This document shows, piece after piece, positions 49,616 to 59,203 of a stretch of DNA of 64,000 nucleotides (its first letter is position 1; every line of letters begins with the position of its first letter). A program made the position numbers and the translations under genes. The DNA is from Dyadobacter psychrotolerans (GTDB lineage: Bacteria > Bacteroidota > Bacteroidia > Cytophagales > Spirosomataceae), in contig NZ_SMFL01000018.1 in the NCBI RefSeq assembly GCF_004349265.1, positions 1-64,000 of the forward strand, read 5' to 3'. The notes beneath the pieces were generated by a model. The model did not search any database and was not told where the DNA came from. It saw only the letters and a list, made by a program, of their open reading frames with translations.

Positions 49616-50188
49616 CTATCTATTGAAACGGTAACCAATGCCCAGCTGGGTATGGAATATCTTGGTACTTGATTTAGGAAGCCAACGCTGTTTTGCCTGG
49701 ATTGTGAAATTTTCGATTTCAACCTCTATTCCCATCATTCCACCGATCAGAAATTTGTTTTTGTTGTTTATGTGGTAATTACCGGCTACGCTAACATTAT
49801 TATTTACACTTTCATAGCCAGCAAGCAACTGTGGAATGGCGTTGAGATAAAAGACTCGTCTTTTACTTTTAATAAGCTTAAATCCATGTCCAAATTGAAC
49901 ACTGTAATGACGTACTGGGATTGTACCTGTATTAAGTCCATCCGGACTGAACGCATACGTCTTTTGCAAGTAGTCTAAGTTCCACCTCCAAGAGTTTTCA
50001 AACTTATTGTATCTACCTGTACCTAGCGATACCCAAAAACCTGAATTGTCATTTTTTAGGTTATGATCGATGCCATCAACAGTACCAGCTGCAATGTCAA
50101 AAAATCTACTGCCTTTGACATGTACTTGAGAAAAGGAATAAGTAACCGAAAGACACATAAATAGTATTGTAAGATTTATAAATTTCAT
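49616..50188 (-). CDS. traO: Conjugal transfer outer-membrane protein TraO
   Basis: 190 residues with a signal peptide (MKFINLTILFMCLSVTYSFSQ). A small outer-membrane beta-barrel pattern follows, with alternating aromatic strands (WRWNLDYLQKTYAF, YSVQFGHGFKLI, KFLIGGMMGIEVEIENFTI, THTQLGIGYRF-like end). It corresponds to TraO in the order N-O-Q of CTnDOT-like elements. Probably part of the outer-membrane section of the transfer pore. Confidence 0.82.
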   Translation of the reverse strand: MKFINLTILFMCLSVTYSFSQVHVKGSRFFDIAAGTVDGIDHNLKNDNSGFWVSLGTGRYNKFENSWRWNLDYLQKTYAFSPDGLNTGTIPVRHYSVQFGHGFKLIKSKRRVFYLNAIPQLLAGYESVNNNVSVAGNYHINNKNKFLIGGMMGIEVEIENFTIQAKQRWLPKSSTKIFHTQLGIGYRFNR

Positions 50189-50190
50189 GA

Positions 50191-51183
50191 TTATAGATTT
50201 TTTACCTGAAGTAATGTCTGATTGTCCAACTGGAACTTTACATGGCGGCCACCGGCTTTTTCATACACCTCAATTTCTAATATTTTGCCATCCGCAAGAG
50301 TGTAATAAGGGAATGAGATCACTTTATCAATGTCCGAGTAGCCGTTTAACTGATCAGGAGTAATTGGGTAAGACATTAAAGTTTTAATTTCTTCCTCTTG
50401 CACAGCCATTCTCTTGACGTAATTTTTATCTCTAACAAATACCTTAATAAAATCAATATTATAAGGCATATAGCTCTTATTTTTAAGTTGAAGCTTCATA
50501 AACAAGACATTATTATTGTCCAGGTATAACCCCTTCACCAGAGCTTCAAAATTGTCCTTTTTGGCTCCAACATGCCGGATGAAATTCTTCTTATCTATAA
50601 CTTTTTGGGAGGAAACCTTCAATGCTTCTTCCAAATAATTGCCTTCCGCAAGTACATAAGTGTTCGGAGAACTATTGGAGCCAGCACCGATTCCTAACGC
50701 CTTTGTAGCTTCATAATCAGCGACTATATTGTTAGAAATATTGATGTTGAACACCGCTGGGTTTTCATTGTACCGCACTAAAAAACTGTAAAGACCTCCA
50801 TCCTCTGTTAAAACTGTCATATTTGTTTCTTCAACAAATCCCTTAACGTCACTTTTAACACGAAGAACATTCAGCACAGCTTCTGGGACAGTGGCAATCA
50901 CAACGTCACTTCCGGCATCAAAATCTTTTATTTTGCTTGGAAATACTATGTGAGTAGTCTTGTTAAATGAAAGTTCAACGGGATAGCTACCTCTTACCGA
51001 TGCTTTTGCAATCGGCAAAATGAAAGGGTGGGGGTCAATCACTATGGGCTTTAAGTGACTCTTTTTTGATACACTGTTTGGTATCAGTGAATCTAGTGAA
51101 TCGCTCACAATCTGCACATTATTCTGAGCAATTACGGTCTTACTCAAAACTAACATGAGTACAATTGGAAGTATTTTTTTCAT
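50191..51183 (-). CDS. traN: Conjugal transfer protein TraN (DUF4138, VirB9-like)
   Basis: 330 residues. Signal peptide (MKKILPIVLMLVLSKTVIAQ); then the TraN core: VELSFNKTTHIVFPSKIKDFDAGS, VVIATVPEAVLNVLRVKSDVKGFVEETNMTVLTEDGGLYSFLV and LFMKLQLKNKSYMPYNIDFIKVFVRDK. TraN works like VirB9 in the outer-membrane core complex. It lies two bases downstream of nothing else but the traO start, which follows it at once, consistent with a single transcript. Confidence 0.9.
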   Translation of the reverse strand: MKKILPIVLMLVLSKTVIAQNNVQIVSDSLDSLIPNSVSKKSHLKPIVIDPHPFILPIAKASVRGSYPVELSFNKTTHIVFPSKIKDFDAGSDVVIATVPEAVLNVLRVKSDVKGFVEETNMTVLTEDGGLYSFLVRYNENPAVFNINISNNIVADYEATKALGIGAGSNSSPNTYVLAEGNYLEEALKVSSQKVIDKKNFIRHVGAKKDNFEALVKGLYLDNNNVLFMKLQLKNKSYMPYNIDFIKVFVRDKNYVKRMAVQEEEIKTLMSYPITPDQLNGYSDIDKVISFPYYTLADGKILEIEVYEKAGGRHVKFQLDNQTLLQVKNL

Positions 51184-51224
51184 GGCTATTGGATTTCTAA
51201 TTTGCTTGATATTTGATGTTTTAC

Positions 51225-52664
51225 TTACTCAATTATTTCTGAATCACTTTCTCCTTCAGTGTCAGTTTCTTCGTTGTTTTTACCTGCTCTTAACAGAATT
51301 TGGTAGTTGGGTCTTACCTGAGCCTTGGGCTGCTGCATCTTTCTTTGAAGAACATTTCTTCCTGTCTGCATCACCATATTAACACCTTGGCTGGCGAGTT
51401 GACCTCCAACTTGCTGTGCGACCGAACCACCCATTACATATGAAGGAGACATCATTTGTGTTGAACTTTGCGCAAGTGAATTATTTACTTGTTGCTTGAT
51501 TCTCATATCAGGAACGTACAAACCCTTACGACCATCCAAATCATAAGCTACAAGGCTTACATTGTAGATGAAATTATTTATCCTAATGGTATTAACGGAT
51601 ATATCTATACGATCTCCGGTAATTCGAGCAATTCCATATACCAAAGTATTTTTTGGAAGGATTAAAGGTTCTCCTTCTTTTATAATTTTGGTTTCATCCT
51701 GCATCCGGATTGATACTGATGAACCATTAGTCACTGTAATCCCGTCTCCGTCACCATGCACTACGGCCCTGATAGATCCTTTAACTTTTGATGGTCGATT
51801 GTTTTTAACCTTACTGCCGTTCAAACCGTAAAAACCATTTCCACCTTCTTTCCCATTTGTTCCGATAGAAGAAGTGTTAACTTCTACACTGTATTCATCA
51901 TTGCTTTGAGTATTCTGTCCTTTATTTTTTCCAGGAGAATAATTTCTGGGCATTGTATTTTGGCCAACATTCATAGGTGGCCGCTGCACCGGCTGATTTT
52001 GTTGATTCATTTGCTTATCCAACATGGCCAGAAGTTTGTCATTTGCTTTGAGTCGTTGTTCTTCTTCTTTAATCGCTCGTACTTTCTCAGCCCTTTCTTC
52101 TCGTTCGGCAGCAGGATTATTGTACATGTTGTTAACTGTCCGGTTAACATCACGGTTGTAAGCATTTTGCTGCGCAATACTGCCTTGTCTCACTTTGTTT
52201 TTTCTTTGCTGACTGGTTAATTTCATATCCTCTGAACTCAACGTCCCATTCCCTTTATTTGCTGCCCCCATTGATTTTGCAAAAGCTTCGACATCATCTT
52301 TGGTATTTGCTTCCAAACCGCTGACGTTATTTTTGTCGCCTGCCATCATGCGGGAATTCATATTAGCATTGTCGTCAAGGGTTATTCCTAGGCCATCAAC
52401 CGGCTGCATATCTCCTGATAAACTGGCTGATGCATCATATTTCTGGTCTTTCTTTAATTCTTTAACTTTTGCATCCGGTATTGCCAGATCAAGACCTACT
52501 TCTTTGTTAATTTCTTGTTTGGATCCTCCAATCCATCCTTGCTGGTTTCCGACGATACCTATTCCAACAAGAAACGGAATGGGGAGAAGTATCATGAATA
52601 AGTGCTTCGATGGCTTCGAAAGAGCCTTGGCTTTTTCAGCCTTTATTTCGGTATTAGCTGCCAT
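51225..52664 (-). CDS. traM: Conjugative transfer protein TraM (VirB10-like)
   Basis: 479 residues. One N-terminal membrane helix (HLFMILLPIPFLVGIGIVG), a long Gln/Asn/Pro-rich periplasmic linker (NQQNQPVQRPPMNVGQNTMP), and a C-terminal beta-barrel-type domain (GSIRAVVHGDGDGITVTNGSSVSIRM, LILPKNTLVYGIARITGDRIDISV). These are the features of Bacteroidota TraM, analogous to VirB10, which spans the inner membrane and links to TraN. Confidence 0.9.
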   Translation of the reverse strand: MAANTEIKAEKAKALSKPSKHLFMILLPIPFLVGIGIVGNQQGWIGGSKQEINKEVGLDLAIPDAKVKELKKDQKYDASASLSGDMQPVDGLGITLDDNANMNSRMMAGDKNNVSGLEANTKDDVEAFAKSMGAANKGNGTLSSEDMKLTSQQRKNKVRQGSIAQQNAYNRDVNRTVNNMYNNPAAEREERAEKVRAIKEEEQRLKANDKLLAMLDKQMNQQNQPVQRPPMNVGQNTMPRNYSPGKNKGQNTQSNDEYSVEVNTSSIGTNGKEGGNGFYGLNGSKVKNNRPSKVKGSIRAVVHGDGDGITVTNGSSVSIRMQDETKIIKEGEPLILPKNTLVYGIARITGDRIDISVNTIRINNFIYNVSLVAYDLDGRKGLYVPDMRIKQQVNNSLAQSSTQMMSPSYVMGGSVAQQVGGQLASQGVNMVMQTGRNVLQRKMQQPKAQVRPNYQILLRAGKNNEETDTEGESDSEIIE

Positions 52665-52665
52665 T

Positions 52666-52911
52666 TTAGTGTTTGATTATTACTGATAAAATTGAATATA
52701 GGAAGTAGCAGAAGGAGCCCACCCACAGGAAAATGACAATTCCACTTGTTGTCTTTTTCCCAATTATATCCTGCCAAGAATTGAGCTTGTGTCCTGTGAT
52801 CTGGAATTGCGCATCTATCTTTTCGCGGATAGTTGAACCTAACTGATAACCTGATAGCTGTTTATCTTCCGCCGGTCTTTTATCTTTTCTTTTAAAGTTC
52901 TTGAGAATCAT
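52666..52911 (-). CDS. traL: Small membrane protein at the TraL position
   Basis: 81 residues: a basic, hydrophilic front (KRKDKRPAEDKQLSGYQLGSTIREKIDAQ) and one C-terminal membrane helix (GIVIFLWVGSFCYFLYSILSVII). It fills the place of TraL between TraK and TraM. The gene symbol is based on position more than sequence. Confidence 0.65.
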   Translation of the reverse strand: MILKNFKRKDKRPAEDKQLSGYQLGSTIREKIDAQFQITGHKLNSWQDIIGKKTTSGIVIFLWVGSFCYFLYSILSVIIKH

Positions 52912-52945
52912 AGTTCACCAGATTTACTTAATATATTTTGGGTTT

Positions 52946-53572
52946 TCACCTAACAACTCCTACATTTTCTTCCTTAGGATCGCTTCTGTGAGTAATTGTA
53001 AAGTTTCTTAAAAGGAAACCTTGTGGATTCACTTCTGATCGTGTTACGTCAACCAACGTTGCTTCAGAAGCCAATATTCGGGTACTTCTATTAGTTGCTC
53101 TTTCTTGGGTAATTTTGAAGATTGTCCTTACCGTGTATGGATATTTTTTTAGGTCTACATCGACACTTTCAACTGTAACTTTTTGATTCGTATTCGATTG
53201 AATCAACTTTTGATAAAATTGATCTTCTTTTAATCTGTCAAATGTTCGTTTAGCAGATTCGTCTGCAAGAAAGGAAGCTTTGACAAAGTTTGCCTCAATT
53301 GATCTTGCGTCAGGAGGGCAAGTAAAAAACAGCTCGTGAAAGCGAGTTACATGGAATTTTGCTTCGGCTGGCCGGTTTTCTAACACATTTGCGCTAAACG
53401 CTTCCAGTGCTACGCCTCTGTTAATCACGTATATCCGATTACTCGAGTCATGAACTTGTTTAAAAGCTAGCACTACTGAAACAATACAAATTAATATGCA
53501 ACCAACGATCACTGTAATTACCAGAAGTCTGTTCCGTTGATGCCCCTTCTCCATGTTTAATAGCTCATTCAT
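52946..53572 (-). CDS. traK: Conjugative transfer protein TraK (VirB8-like)
   Basis: 208 residues. An N-terminal membrane helix (LLVITVIVGCILICIVSVVLAF) is followed by IYVINRGVALEAFSANVLENRPAEAKFHVTRFHELFFTCPPDA, the TraK signature. The C-terminal VirB8/NTF2-like domain (VESVDVDLKKYPYTVRTIFKITQERATN) follows. It is an inner-membrane assembly factor of the type IV secretion machine. The start overlaps the next upstream gene's stop by 4 bp. Confidence 0.92.
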   Translation of the reverse strand: MNELLNMEKGHQRNRLLVITVIVGCILICIVSVVLAFKQVHDSSNRIYVINRGVALEAFSANVLENRPAEAKFHVTRFHELFFTCPPDARSIEANFVKASFLADESAKRTFDRLKEDQFYQKLIQSNTNQKVTVESVDVDLKKYPYTVRTIFKITQERATNRSTRILASEATLVDVTRSEVNPQGFLLRNFTITHRSDPKEENVGVVR

Positions 53573-53802
53573 TTTTTTATTTTTTTTATGTTTGGAATGA
53601 TGATCTCCGTTCTATTTTTTGTCTCGTCATACACCTGTATTGTGACACCTTGGTTATGCACATAAAATACAGCTGTTTTGTCTGCATAATATTTGTAGCA
53701 CCAAGCTAAGCATCCGACAGTCAACGAGAATGCTAGAATTGTAATAATTATCGCTTCCAGTTGTACCCTGAGATACGATTGATATAATGATGGTTTTTTC
53801 AT
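53569..53802 (-). CDS. Small membrane protein between TraJ and TraK
   Basis: 77 residues: one membrane helix (LEAIIITILAFSLTVGCLAWCY), then a short periplasmic beta segment (TAVFYVHNQGVTIQVYDETKNRTEIIIPN). The YVHNQGVTIQVYD part resembles the start of the TraK periplasmic domain (IYVINRGVALEAF), so this may be a partial TraK paralogue. It is coupled by overlapping stop/start codons on both sides. Confidence 0.65.
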   Translation of the reverse strand: MKKPSLYQSYLRVQLEAIIITILAFSLTVGCLAWCYKYYADKTAVFYVHNQGVTIQVYDETKNRTEIIIPNIKKIKK

Positions 53803-55019
53803 TAGCTAACTGTTGCTGTTTTTGGTGCTGGCTTGCTCGAAAAAGATCCGGATCTTCCTGATGGATATCCGCCACCACTTTGACTACCACTATCGTGATT
53901 TTTTGATCCCATTATGTTACCCATACCTCGTGATGCACCTGCTTGCTGTACAACTGAACCCATTGGTCCAGCTCCGCCCATACTAGCAGCACCCATTGAA
54001 CCACCGCCCATTCTCATACTTCCGAATCGTTTTGCAGCCATACCACCGGCAGCAGCTTTTCCAGTTAGTCCCTGAATCATTCCGGAAGATCCACCGACAA
54101 CCATTATCATGTTTGTAATGGATGGTATTTGTGTGTAGAGTACCAAAAGGATAATAAGGACTCCTGTATAAACTAATCCAAAGGCAAATGGATCTTGTCC
54201 TGGAAGCGTGGAAGACATATCTCCGGAAATCATCATTTCATCTAGAAACCCCATGTTTAAAGTGACAGCGATATTTTGATATATTCCAGCCACCATCGGC
54301 AATAGGGCATAATTAATGTATTTACCAAACCATTCAATTACGTTGTTCGATAAACCATCGAAAATGGCAAATGCAATAGCTAAAGGAGCAATAATCCTTA
54401 GTATTATACGATATATGGCTGATATCAAATACAGGATTATATACGCGATATCTCCTAGTAATGCGAGGATAGCTTGTGTGAAGTCATATAAAGCTGATTT
54501 GAAATCATCTGCCATTTTTCCGGTTGCAATATTAAAAGCCTTGCTTACTGATTTAAACATATCGTCTTCCGGCTCACCGAATTCCATGTTATATGCATCT
54601 TCATTTTCTTCGATTTGCTGCCACTTCTTTTTAACGGCTTGCTCCCTTTTTTTCTGTAATTCAGCAACCCTTTGCTTTACGGACTCACTGTCAGCTTGCG
54701 CAGCAACCGCAACTTTCTTAAACGTTGCATCTATTAGAGTAGTGATTTCTGGAATCAAGCCAATTAAGATCATTAAGGCAAATGGCCTGAGTAACGGGAT
54801 AAAATTGATTCCTTCGTTTCTTACAATCTGACCTGATATTTTTGAACCGATATAAAATAGGCCAGCGATTCCGGCAATTCCTCTGGATGCGGCCATTAGC
54901 TCAGTACCAATAGCACTACCATAGGTATTGTCAGCTATCTGCTTCGCATACATTAAATCTATTACTCTCAAAAGATCGGCGCTGCCGAAACTGTCGGCTA
55001 GTAGCATAAATGTGCTCAT
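53802..55019 (-). CDS. traJ: Conjugative transfer protein TraJ (VirB6-like)
   Basis: 405 residues with several membrane helices (FALMILIGLIPEITTLIDAT, LLGDIAYIILYLISAIYRIILRIIAPLAIAFAIFDGL, PFAFGLVYTGVLIILLVLY) and a Gly/Ser/Met-rich C-terminal tail (AASMGGAGPMGSVVQQAGAS). The layout is that of Bacteroidota TraJ and VirB6-type inner-membrane pore proteins. Its stop overlaps the next gene's start by one base. Confidence 0.88.
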   Translation of the reverse strand: MSTFMLLADSFGSADLLRVIDLMYAKQIADNTYGSAIGTELMAASRGIAGIAGLFYIGSKISGQIVRNEGINFIPLLRPFALMILIGLIPEITTLIDATFKKVAVAAQADSESVKQRVAELQKKREQAVKKKWQQIEENEDAYNMEFGEPEDDMFKSVSKAFNIATGKMADDFKSALYDFTQAILALLGDIAYIILYLISAIYRIILRIIAPLAIAFAIFDGLSNNVIEWFGKYINYALLPMVAGIYQNIAVTLNMGFLDEMMISGDMSSTLPGQDPFAFGLVYTGVLIILLVLYTQIPSITNMIMVVGGSSGMIQGLTGKAAAGGMAAKRFGSMRMGGGSMGAASMGGAGPMGSVVQQAGASRGMGNIMGSKNHDSGSQSGGGYPSGRSGSFSSKPAPKTATVS

Positions 55020-55055
55020 TGTTATGAATTTTAATTGTGGATGTTAGAGAAGAGT

Positions 55056-56237
55056 CTATTCTTTTTCTTTAATTTTTGTCGTGGACTTCCCTTTATATTT
55101 TTCTGCAATAGTAGCTTCGGCTGCGGCCATTTTCTCATTCATCTCTTTTGTATACTGATCTCTTAGCGGTGACACTGTTTCCTGCACGAGTACATTACGC
55201 TGCATATCAATTCCTTTTTCATATGCTTCCCAAAGTGGTCCACATATTTCTTCCATTTGGTATTCCCAATCCTTCATGGCTTTTTGGAAGGCATCTTTTC
55301 CTCTGTCTTCGTATTGAGTAGTTACCGTCACTCCGGAAGTCGAATCATAATGCATGGTTGTACCAAAAAATGTACTTTGTCCTGTTGGTGTAGGAACCAT
55401 TGGACAAGCTCCCTCTTTCATTTTTATCATGTAGAATCCATTTTCCGTTGTTTTTGGGATTTGCATGTTTGCCAGCGATTGAGCCTCTAATTCAGCAATT
55501 TGCAGTTTGTTATTAAACTCCTGGTAAAGTTGCTGTTGAATCATGGCAGCTTCCTGAGCCATCTTTTTTTCAATATCAAAATCGACTTCTTCATTGTCAT
55601 ATTCGTTTCCGAATGTATAACCTGGGAACTCATCAACACCGGAAAAGCCACTACCACCTTCTCCTGATACATTGCTAGCAATTTTGTAAAGACGCGCAGT
55701 AGCACTTTTATCGTCCATACCAAATGCCCTTCTTTGAGATATATAGTTGATTTTTCCGACGTAAGACTTTATTTCAGAATTCAAGTTGCGAAGTCTTTCG
55801 GAAGCTTTATTCACTCCTTCAAGTCTTGAACCATCATCCATCGTAGAGTTCTTCTGTTGCACCACTTCGGCTAAATCCTTGGTAATATTTGCTACTTCCT
55901 TGGAAAAACTGGTAAAGTCTTTCGATATCACGCTATATTCTGATGATAATATGTGTTTATCAGCGGCAAGCGCGGCTCCATAGTTATTAATCAGTTTTAA
56001 TGTAGTAGTGGCTTCCTGAGCCAAGCTTACGCCCCTTCCAACTTGACGAATGAACTTGCTGATTTGAACCAACTTCTTCACATTTCCTACCAGCTGTACA
56101 AAGCTTGGCTCCTGGAAAAACTTAATTATTGTTGTAATGACAGTATGGATTGGATCGTTCGTAATCATTTGCGAATACGCACCGCCTGATAAGGAAAAAA
56201 ATAGTAATGCTGCAAAAACGTGTTTTTTGAATTTCAT
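55056..56237 (-). CDS. TraI-like exported coiled-coil protein (VirB5-like position)
   Basis: 393 residues with a signal peptide (MKFKKHVFAALLFFSLSGGAYSQ). Long helices follow (FFQEPSFVQLVGNVKKLVQISKFIRQVGRGVSLAQEATTTLKLI and MAQEAAMIQQQLYQEFNNKLQIAELEAQSLANMQIP). A short beta insert contains MVPTPTGQSTFFGTTMHYD. It sits between TraG and TraJ, where TraI (VirB5-like) is expected, and shows the helical pattern of that group. Exact family uncertain. Confidence 0.7.
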   Translation of the reverse strand: MKFKKHVFAALLFFSLSGGAYSQMITNDPIHTVITTIIKFFQEPSFVQLVGNVKKLVQISKFIRQVGRGVSLAQEATTTLKLINNYGAALAADKHILSSEYSVISKDFTSFSKEVANITKDLAEVVQQKNSTMDDGSRLEGVNKASERLRNLNSEIKSYVGKINYISQRRAFGMDDKSATARLYKIASNVSGEGGSGFSGVDEFPGYTFGNEYDNEEVDFDIEKKMAQEAAMIQQQLYQEFNNKLQIAELEAQSLANMQIPKTTENGFYMIKMKEGACPMVPTPTGQSTFFGTTMHYDSTSGVTVTTQYEDRGKDAFQKAMKDWEYQMEEICGPLWEAYEKGIDMQRNVLVQETVSPLRDQYTKEMNEKMAAAEATIAEKYKGKSTTKIKEKE

Positions 56238-56250
56238 GATTGCTATGATT

Positions 56251-58782
56251 TTAAATGGAATTCACTTTTAGTTGTTGCTTACCTGGCCGTTCTCCACCTG
56301 CCCAAGCAGTTGTTGCCCTGGTCATATCATTATGATAATTCTCTTTTGCAAGTCTGTGTATTTCTTCCACTTCATCCTTCCTTGTAGTGAAGGCAGCATA
56401 CGCGGTTGGGCTTACTTCAATACCATAAACTTTGGCATAGTCCTTTAAAAGGATACATACTTCTCTGTAAGGTGGCCTTTTATGATCAATGGATCTATTA
56501 ACAGATTGAACAATGGAAGCTTGTTTTTCACTTAGTCCGAGTAAGCCTTCAATTTCTTTAAATCTGTTTTCATAGTTTTTCTGATCTAAAAGGATTTTAA
56601 TATCAGAGTTATTGATGATGGCATCTTTTACAACTTCACTACCAATAAGGTCATCCAGCTCCTGGGTAACAACGATCAAGGAGCCATCATGCTTTCTTAC
56701 TGTTTTAGAAGCCCAGCGCAGGAAGTTTGCAAACTTTTCTTTCGTCAATGCTTTCCAAGCTTCTTCAATAATCAGAGCTTTAATTGTTCCCTTTACACTG
56801 AATAACTTACGTACATAAGTATTCATAATCATGATTGTTGTTACCGGAAACAACACAGGATGGTCTTTGATGTTGTCCAATTCGTAGATCACAAAAGGGA
56901 GATCCATTAGATCAATGTTTTTCCTCGAATTGAGCAGAAAACCGTATTGCCCATCATCATAATAAGGCTTCAATACGTAAAGGAAATTTTTTAGATCAAA
57001 CTCAACGTCTTCCCTGCCGCCGTTTTTCTGGAAAACTGCGGGAAACTCGACTTTTGTGTAGTCGTAAAAGGTATCGAAACAAGGATAGTACTTCTCTCCA
57101 ACTAACCTTTTAGCTCTAAGGAATACATAATATGAGTGAACAATGTCTCTAATTGTTGTTAGTTCAGCATTTGTCACTCGCTCATTATCCGTTTTCCATA
57201 AGCTCAATAGCAATTCAGACAATGCGTCTTCGTCTTCCTCGGATGGATTGAGCGTTTTAAAGAAGAATGGATTAAACGCGATTGGATCGTCTTGTGAATA
57301 GGTTATATACCTACCACCCATTGTTTCACATAATTTTTTGTAACTATGGCCAACATCGACAATACTTACATGCATCTTGGCTGTAAGCATGTAATACACC
57401 ATATTATTTGTGAAAAATGATTTCCCTGAGCCAGATGGACCTACAATAAATGTATTTCTGTTAGCGATCGCACCTTTCTTCAAAGGGGCATCATACAGAT
57501 CAACCATTAATGGATAGCCAAACCTATCAGTCATGCGTATTCCGGACGGAGAATATCCTGCGTCATTATAGTTTGTTTCTATCGCCAGTAAACTGACAGC
57601 TTCGTCAACAAATGATGTTAGCAAATTATCTACTCCGATTTCTGCTATGTTACCTGGAATGCAACTCCAATATATCGTAGAAATGTCGTGTCTAGCTTGT
57701 CGTGGGGTGAATCCCAAATTTGCAATAGAAGAAGCTGTGGTTGATTTATAAGCTTCCGCAGTTTCTCTGTCGTTTGCCCAAATCATAACATTAAAATGCG
57801 CCTTTACAGGAACCCTGCCATTTTTTTCCATTTCTAGAAGGAAATCATCTTTGTAGGCCATTGATACCTGATTCCCTTTTTCCCACTCAGAAAAGGAGTG
57901 GTGCCTTTTAATCTCTTTAACGAGGTTTTTGTTGATCGTCCCACGATCTTCAATCATTATTACTTGATTGAAGATATGATTGAAGGGCATTCCAATACCC
58001 AATACTGCACCCGTGCTTACTGGTATTTGGTATCTGTCAGAGGAATATGGTTCGTAGGTTATCGAATTGGTTACCGCTGGTGGAAAGTCATTCAATTCGG
58101 ATATTACGTACATGTATACCCATTTATTACCAATTTTTAAGGAGCCATCTTTTGATGTTTCCGTTTCCAATAAACTTCTATCATTATAGCTTAGACTTCG
58201 GTAGTTATCAAGCAACCCAGTTTCTTTTTCAGAACCTAAAATTTCTGATGGTGATAATCTCCTGGCCTTAATTTTACCAGATCCATTCAGAAGATACTCA
58301 AATTGTGCACAGGAATCCATGAAAGCATCCCAAGTGCTTTGCTGTAACATTTCTTTTGGAACAAGATGCCTTTTTAACAAAGACGAATTCTTGCTCGACC
58401 TTGTTTTTGCATCCATTGAAGGCCGTGTTACATATATGTAGCATTTATGTACTACATGAGGCCTTTCACCAAAGTGTTTTTCGTTAGCATGTGCAAGATA
58501 GTTTCCATTCTTAATGGTTGGATTGTTAAAGTCAGCAGTATATTCAGCTTCTACATACCAGTCTTGCTTATGTACAATATAGCCGACAGGAAGTGTTTTT
58601 ATCGCGTTAACATATGCATCTGAAAGAATATCAATTTCACCATCGGAAGCTGTAAAAACTTCCGGATGTATTAGCTCAAATGCAAGGGTAATATCAGCAT
58701 TAGCTGACACCATAACATCGGTAAGTGAATCTATTGCAAGAATTGGGAAGATGCTTTCTTCCTCCTTGATTTTCATCGACAT
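56251..58782 (-). CDS. traG: Conjugation ATPase TraG (VirB4-like)
   Basis: 843 residues. The ATPase core has Walker A FIVGPSGSGKSFFTNNMVYYM (near residue 445), Walker B IKALIIEEAWKAL and the downstream VTQELDDLIGSEVVKDAIINNSDIKILL. The N-terminal third is the VirB4 accessory domain (LAIDSLTDVMVSANADITLAFEL). It powers assembly of the mating channel from the cytoplasm. All features for the CTnDOT-type TraG are in place. Confidence 0.94.
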   Translation of the reverse strand: MSMKIKEEESIFPILAIDSLTDVMVSANADITLAFELIHPEVFTASDGEIDILSDAYVNAIKTLPVGYIVHKQDWYVEAEYTADFNNPTIKNGNYLAHANEKHFGERPHVVHKCYIYVTRPSMDAKTRSSKNSSLLKRHLVPKEMLQQSTWDAFMDSCAQFEYLLNGSGKIKARRLSPSEILGSEKETGLLDNYRSLSYNDRSLLETETSKDGSLKIGNKWVYMYVISELNDFPPAVTNSITYEPYSSDRYQIPVSTGAVLGIGMPFNHIFNQVIMIEDRGTINKNLVKEIKRHHSFSEWEKGNQVSMAYKDDFLLEMEKNGRVPVKAHFNVMIWANDRETAEAYKSTTASSIANLGFTPRQARHDISTIYWSCIPGNIAEIGVDNLLTSFVDEAVSLLAIETNYNDAGYSPSGIRMTDRFGYPLMVDLYDAPLKKGAIANRNTFIVGPSGSGKSFFTNNMVYYMLTAKMHVSIVDVGHSYKKLCETMGGRYITYSQDDPIAFNPFFFKTLNPSEEDEDALSELLLSLWKTDNERVTNAELTTIRDIVHSYYVFLRAKRLVGEKYYPCFDTFYDYTKVEFPAVFQKNGGREDVEFDLKNFLYVLKPYYDDGQYGFLLNSRKNIDLMDLPFVIYELDNIKDHPVLFPVTTIMIMNTYVRKLFSVKGTIKALIIEEAWKALTKEKFANFLRWASKTVRKHDGSLIVVTQELDDLIGSEVVKDAIINNSDIKILLDQKNYENRFKEIEGLLGLSEKQASIVQSVNRSIDHKRPPYREVCILLKDYAKVYGIEVSPTAYAAFTTRKDEVEEIHRLAKENYHNDMTRATTAWAGGERPGKQQLKVNSI

Positions 58783-58784
58783 AA

Positions 58785-59114
58785 TTAATTTCTTTTAACT
58801 GCTCTAAGTTTTACGACATTACGGGAGGCTTTTCGTCTAACTATAAATTTTGGTTGCATGCTAACAACTGGCAATTTGCTAAACCCCCATTTGCCATGTG
58901 ATTTATTATAGTGTTGTGGCACAAAAAAAGAGGCAGCTAAACCGCCAACGAGAAAGACAATACTGATAATAATCGGCATGCCGACAATATGAAAGAACAG
59001 AGTCAACATGATTGTTATAACTCCCCCAATTGCTGCATAATAAAAGAATTGGCCTTTAAGACCTTTAAACTCAATCTCGTTGTCGATCCCTCTATAAATG
59101 GTATATTTTTTCAT
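58785..59114 (-). CDS. traF: TraF-like membrane protein (DUF4133)
   Basis: About 109 residues from the Met at 59114 (MKKYTIYRGIDNEIEFKGLKGQFFYYAAIGG); the frame is open another 21 codons upstream but the DUF4133 family begins here. Two membrane helices (FYYAAIGGVITIMLTLFFHI, IISIVFLVGGLAASFFV) are followed by a basic tail (KFIVRRKASRNVVKLRAVKRN). It corresponds to VirB3-like TraF, which works with the TraG ATPase encoded next. Confidence 0.88.
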   Translation of the reverse strand: MKKYTIYRGIDNEIEFKGLKGQFFYYAAIGGVITIMLTLFFHIVGMPIIISIVFLVGGLAASFFVPQHYNKSHGKWGFSKLPVVSMQPKFIVRRKASRNVVKLRAVKRN

Positions 59115-59203
59115 GGCTAATAAATGGTTATGTTTAAGTGATACGCTGTCACTTAATACTTCCTTATTTTGATTCAATTGTTGAGTTAGTGAAAGGTTGT
59201 TAA

